This document shows, piece by piece, positions 61,430 to 64,000 of a stretch of 64,000 nucleotides of DNA. The notes beneath the pieces are model-generated. The model worked only from the letters and a program-made list of their open reading frames with translations, searched no databases and was not told the origin of the DNA. Each line of letters opens with the position of its first letter. Position 1 is the stretch's first letter. Source of the DNA: Pyxicephalus adspersus (Eukaryota > Chordata > Amphibia > Anura > Pyxicephalidae). The stretch is taken from the NCBI RefSeq assembly GCF_032062135.1, contig NC_092859.1, positions 112,451,073 to 112,515,072 on the forward strand, read 5' to 3'. A program made the translations under genes and the position numbers.

Positions 61430-62476
61430 GATGCTCTGGGGAAACAGGATGAACCTGGTGGAGTGGAATGTGACTGATCCAGAAGGAAGCGTTGCCTAGG
61501 TATGGTCAACCTGGTGTTATTCAATTCTTGTTTTTCATTAGTTTAATTTTGGTAACATGCTTGCAGGGAAATCTCCAGGATGGGTGGGAATTTTCCGTTC
61601 TGGGTTCAAGCTTTTTTTTCGTAATTGGGAAACTGGGGGAAATGTGAAACTGTCAGGGATCCAGTATAACAGGCTTCTGGCTTATGTTGCCCTGAGTCTG
61701 AAAATACTGAAGCAATGGCAGATCACAGTGGAGGGCTTTAAAAAGTATCTCTGGAAAATTCTGGAGAGGTGGATTTTGTCTTCATTCTTTGATGGGTTCT
61801 TGGTCTAAAGGGATTTCCCAAGTCCAGTATTAAGAGACGGGTGGAGATTAATTTATATGGAATGGATTCCCATAATGTTTACGGACTTGACATAGCTCGC
61901 CATTCACAGTAAACCTTCCTTAGGATTTATTAGCACTGGCCCGCAAGAGACTGCTTGAGACTGGGATGTAGAGAAACAGAAGAGACCATAGAAAACTTTT
62001 TGCTCCAATGCCCCTTCAATGTAAAAGTTTACAAAATGGTGGGGAGGGCTCTAGGTATTCCATCTCAGTTGCAGTGAGTTATGGTGAGTGGTATAAGGAT
62101 CATCTGAGACTCACCGGGATTTTGATACACTTTTTATAGTTAGTGCAGTGCTCCCATATTACACTTGCAATGCACAGTGTGGTGGTGAATGATATTCCAC
62201 GTTGGGAAAAATTTGGGGTCTTGAGAAGCAGAGAATAGCGGAGGGGGGCCTGGAGGAACATCAGATTTTCCTTTCATGTACCTCACTTCTCAGGATGAGC
62301 AGCTTTTCTTTGTCTGTCCATTATGGGTACCTTAGAGAATTTATGTGAAATATTTTTGAATATATAATTAGTTAGTATATATATAATTTAGTTTTGTGTA
62401 ATCCCAAATCTTTATATTTATTTATGTATTTATTGTAAATATTGTATATATTATTGCAAGATCTTTTAATAAAACA
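61430..62476 (+). pseudogene. 5'-truncated LINE ORF2 C-terminus, Tx1/L1-like, broken
   Basis: The plus strand encodes, across several frames, the end of a non-LTR retrotransposon polyprotein. From 61557 a frame reads IQYNRLLAYVALSLKILKQW and ILERWILSSFFDGFLV before a stop; the next codons (RDFPSPVLRDGWRLI) continue the same protein. In a shifted frame near 61943-62065 lies ARDCLRLGCRETEETIENFL then LQCPFNVKVYKMVGRALGIP. That is the C-terminal zinc-knuckle region, here C-x4-C-x8-N-x4-C with Asn where the family has His. Stops and at least one frameshift show it is dead. An AT-rich 3' end with AATAAA near 62468 follows. Tx1-clade assignment is from memory of frog elements. Confidence 0.65.
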
Positions 62477-63008
62477 TAATTTACAGTCTATAAGGTGGGA
62501 GATTAGATTGCTATTTGAAATAAGGATAGTACAAGTTGTATTTTCACAAGTAAATAGCCAAGCCAATTACATAATTGTATTGCAATATAAAAATATTTAG
62601 TATGTCCAAGTGTTGCAAGGTGCAGCATACTTGCAAATAATCTAGAGAAAAAGAAAACATTAGTCAGGGGTCTCATAAGGACAGAATGTGCTCTGCTGAA
62701 GATCATACAGCATGAATATAGCTCTCTGATATGTTCCAGTCTAATGTGATCACAACTTAGGAGCAGTTAAAATTGCATAACTTGTTCTTCAGAAAAAATA
62801 CTAATATGGTAATGAAAAAATTATGAAACAAAGACCAAACTGATGTTATTTTACAGAAGTAACATCAACTGTGCAAATGTAAAAATGTGCCCAGCCACAT
62901 TAAACTGTATAGACTTATTAGCATTCAAACTGAGATTGTCAGAGCCCAATAATACATCACAAGTATTCTCTGTCATCACTGAAAAATGAATTAAGCATCA
63001 CATACAAC
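62477..63008. other. unclassified AT-rich sequence
   Basis: No feature recognised downstream of the LINE 3' end. Minus-strand open frames at 62372-62706 are AT-driven. Confidence 0.3.
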
Positions 63009-63149
63009 ATGGACTTCTGCTTTGAAATGTTGCTTTTGAAACTGAACTCACAATGGATCAAGTCATGTCAAACCCGTAACTCTAAGACACATGTCCCTTC
63101 TGACAAACAGGACATGTCAGGTTGTCAGATATTCAAGTTTACATTTAGG

Positions 63150-63290
63150 CAGTGCTGTTTAGTACTTGGCAAGCCACAGAGTACAGATGACATATCTGAA
63201 TTCCTGCTACATATTCACCTGCCAAAACTGTCTGAACCCTTTACAGCCAAACTGCAGGACTATAAAAAAGACCTAACAGCAGCTTGGTGA
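63150..63290 (+). pseudogene. possible L1-like ORF2 fragment
   Basis: Within an open frame from 63009 to 63290 the segment STDDISEFLLHIHLPKLSEP followed by FTAKLQ resembles the stretch between endonuclease and reverse transcriptase in L1 ORF2 (pattern: xxFLxxIxLPKLSxxxxxxL). The rest of the frame is not recognisable and no reverse transcriptase motif follows, so this would be a small decayed piece. Moderate to low certainty. Confidence 0.3.
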
Positions 63291-63879
63291 CCTACCAACC
63301 CCCGGCCTGCTAATTATGGCATCCAGGAACATTACTGCAATGATGAAGTCACTCTTCAAGCTCTTAGTGATTTGTTATATTTACAACACAATGTCTTGCT
63401 GCCTTATTAGACCTCAAAAAACTGGGATTATAGAAAGAACATATAAAGATATATTTCATACTTATAGAAGTAAATGTGATTTATGCTGAATGAAAATAAA
63501 CATATCAATTTAGGTTAATGTTTTAAATAGTGAATTTCTGTGCATATTGTGTATATGTACATGGTATCAACCACAGCAGTTCATACAATTAAGTTTTTGA
63601 AATCCTCATTAAATGTTATACTGGTGGTATTGCTAAGATTTACGATTTTTTTAAGTAACTGAATGTCCCTGAACTACCACCACCTACACATCCAAAGCTC
63701 TCCTAGAACTAATCAGGACTGTTACCACTGCACCCAAAGATCATCTATTCAGCAACCTGCAGCACCACCAGGCTGCTTTTAGCCGTGAAGTCTCCACCTT
63801 TCTTGGCATCCCGTATGGAAACTGAGGCTGTACACAGCTAAAAGTGATTCTGGAGTATGAGCTGCAGCCAATGAGCAGA
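63291..63879. other. unclassified sequence, partly CA/CCT-rich
   Basis: 63660-63800 is rich in 'accacc' and 'gcagcaccaccagg' words and may belong to a retroelement, but nothing was identified. Confidence 0.3.
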
Positions 63880-64000
63880 TTGTTTCATGTTTTCGATCCT
63901 GTCCTGCCATTGGCTGCTAGGCCTATTTAAAACTACCCATTTCCAGGCTCAGGTTTCTGGATTCTCAGTGTGTTTTCTGCTACTATGCCAGCTTGTTCTC
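63880..64000 (+). promoter_or_regulatory. promoter-like block at window edge
   Basis: An inverted CCAAT ('ccattggctg', about 63908-63917) sits 15 bp upstream of a TATA-like 'tatttaaaac' (63924-63933), followed by pyrimidine-rich 'ctcaggtttctggattctca'. The layout resembles the start of a frog retroelement (5' region or LTR), or a host promoter with its gene beyond the window. It cannot be resolved here. Confidence 0.3.

Noticed and set aside
1..64000. CRISPR arrays, operons, tRNA or rRNA genes, complete retroviruses
   Set aside because: None seen. The tRNA-like sequences belong to SINEs, and no gag, pol or env frame of useful length was recognised.

Overview
This is an AT-rich stretch of vertebrate nuclear DNA with no complete protein-coding gene that I can support. 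I think it comes from a frog (anuran, probably neobatrachian or ranoid). That view rests on interspersed repeats I recognise from frog genomes: tRNA-derived V-SINEs with their conserved central domain, a LINE/SINE tail of the type 'gcgctgcgtaatatgttgg' followed by a TATAAAT box and (AAT)n, and a palindromic ~220 bp foldback MITE (cctgatttattaaagctctcc...). The species call is recognition from memory and was not checked by search. Two assembly gaps (5446-5979 and 48942-49599) interrupt the sequence.

Layout. 1-11 kb is mostly unclassified AT-rich sequence with a SINE tail, one MITE and a LINE/SINE fragment. 11-16 kb holds two foldback MITEs, a candidate conserved element and a decayed minisatellite. 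19.6-24 kb is a transposon-dense patch: a TTAA-flanked piggyBac-like element, a decayed tandem array split by a MITE, and hAT fragments. 28-36 kb holds the best exon candidate (minus strand, 28297-28392), a hAT element with an 8 bp target duplication, a pogo-like element, several V-SINE pieces, and a second hAT element carrying a Tigger-like fragment. 39-51 kb has partial and nested foldback MITEs, including three near-regularly spaced copies at 50.1-50.85 kb. 52-60 kb has a nearly complete V-SINE, a long decayed minisatellite split by a TA-flanked Tigger-like element, and foldback elements. 61-64 kb is the wreck of a Tx1/L1-like LINE, a possible second L1-like fragment, and a promoter-like block at the right edge.

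No operon or gene neighbourhood can be described. The simplest reading is a gene desert or very large introns, with mutually nested and decayed DNA transposons as the main content. Possible functional sequence is limited to one splice-site-bounded 96 bp exon candidate, a few weak exon or ORF candidates, and three repeat-free blocks rich in homeodomain-like sites that could be conserved enhancers. I found no convincing undescribed biological system.
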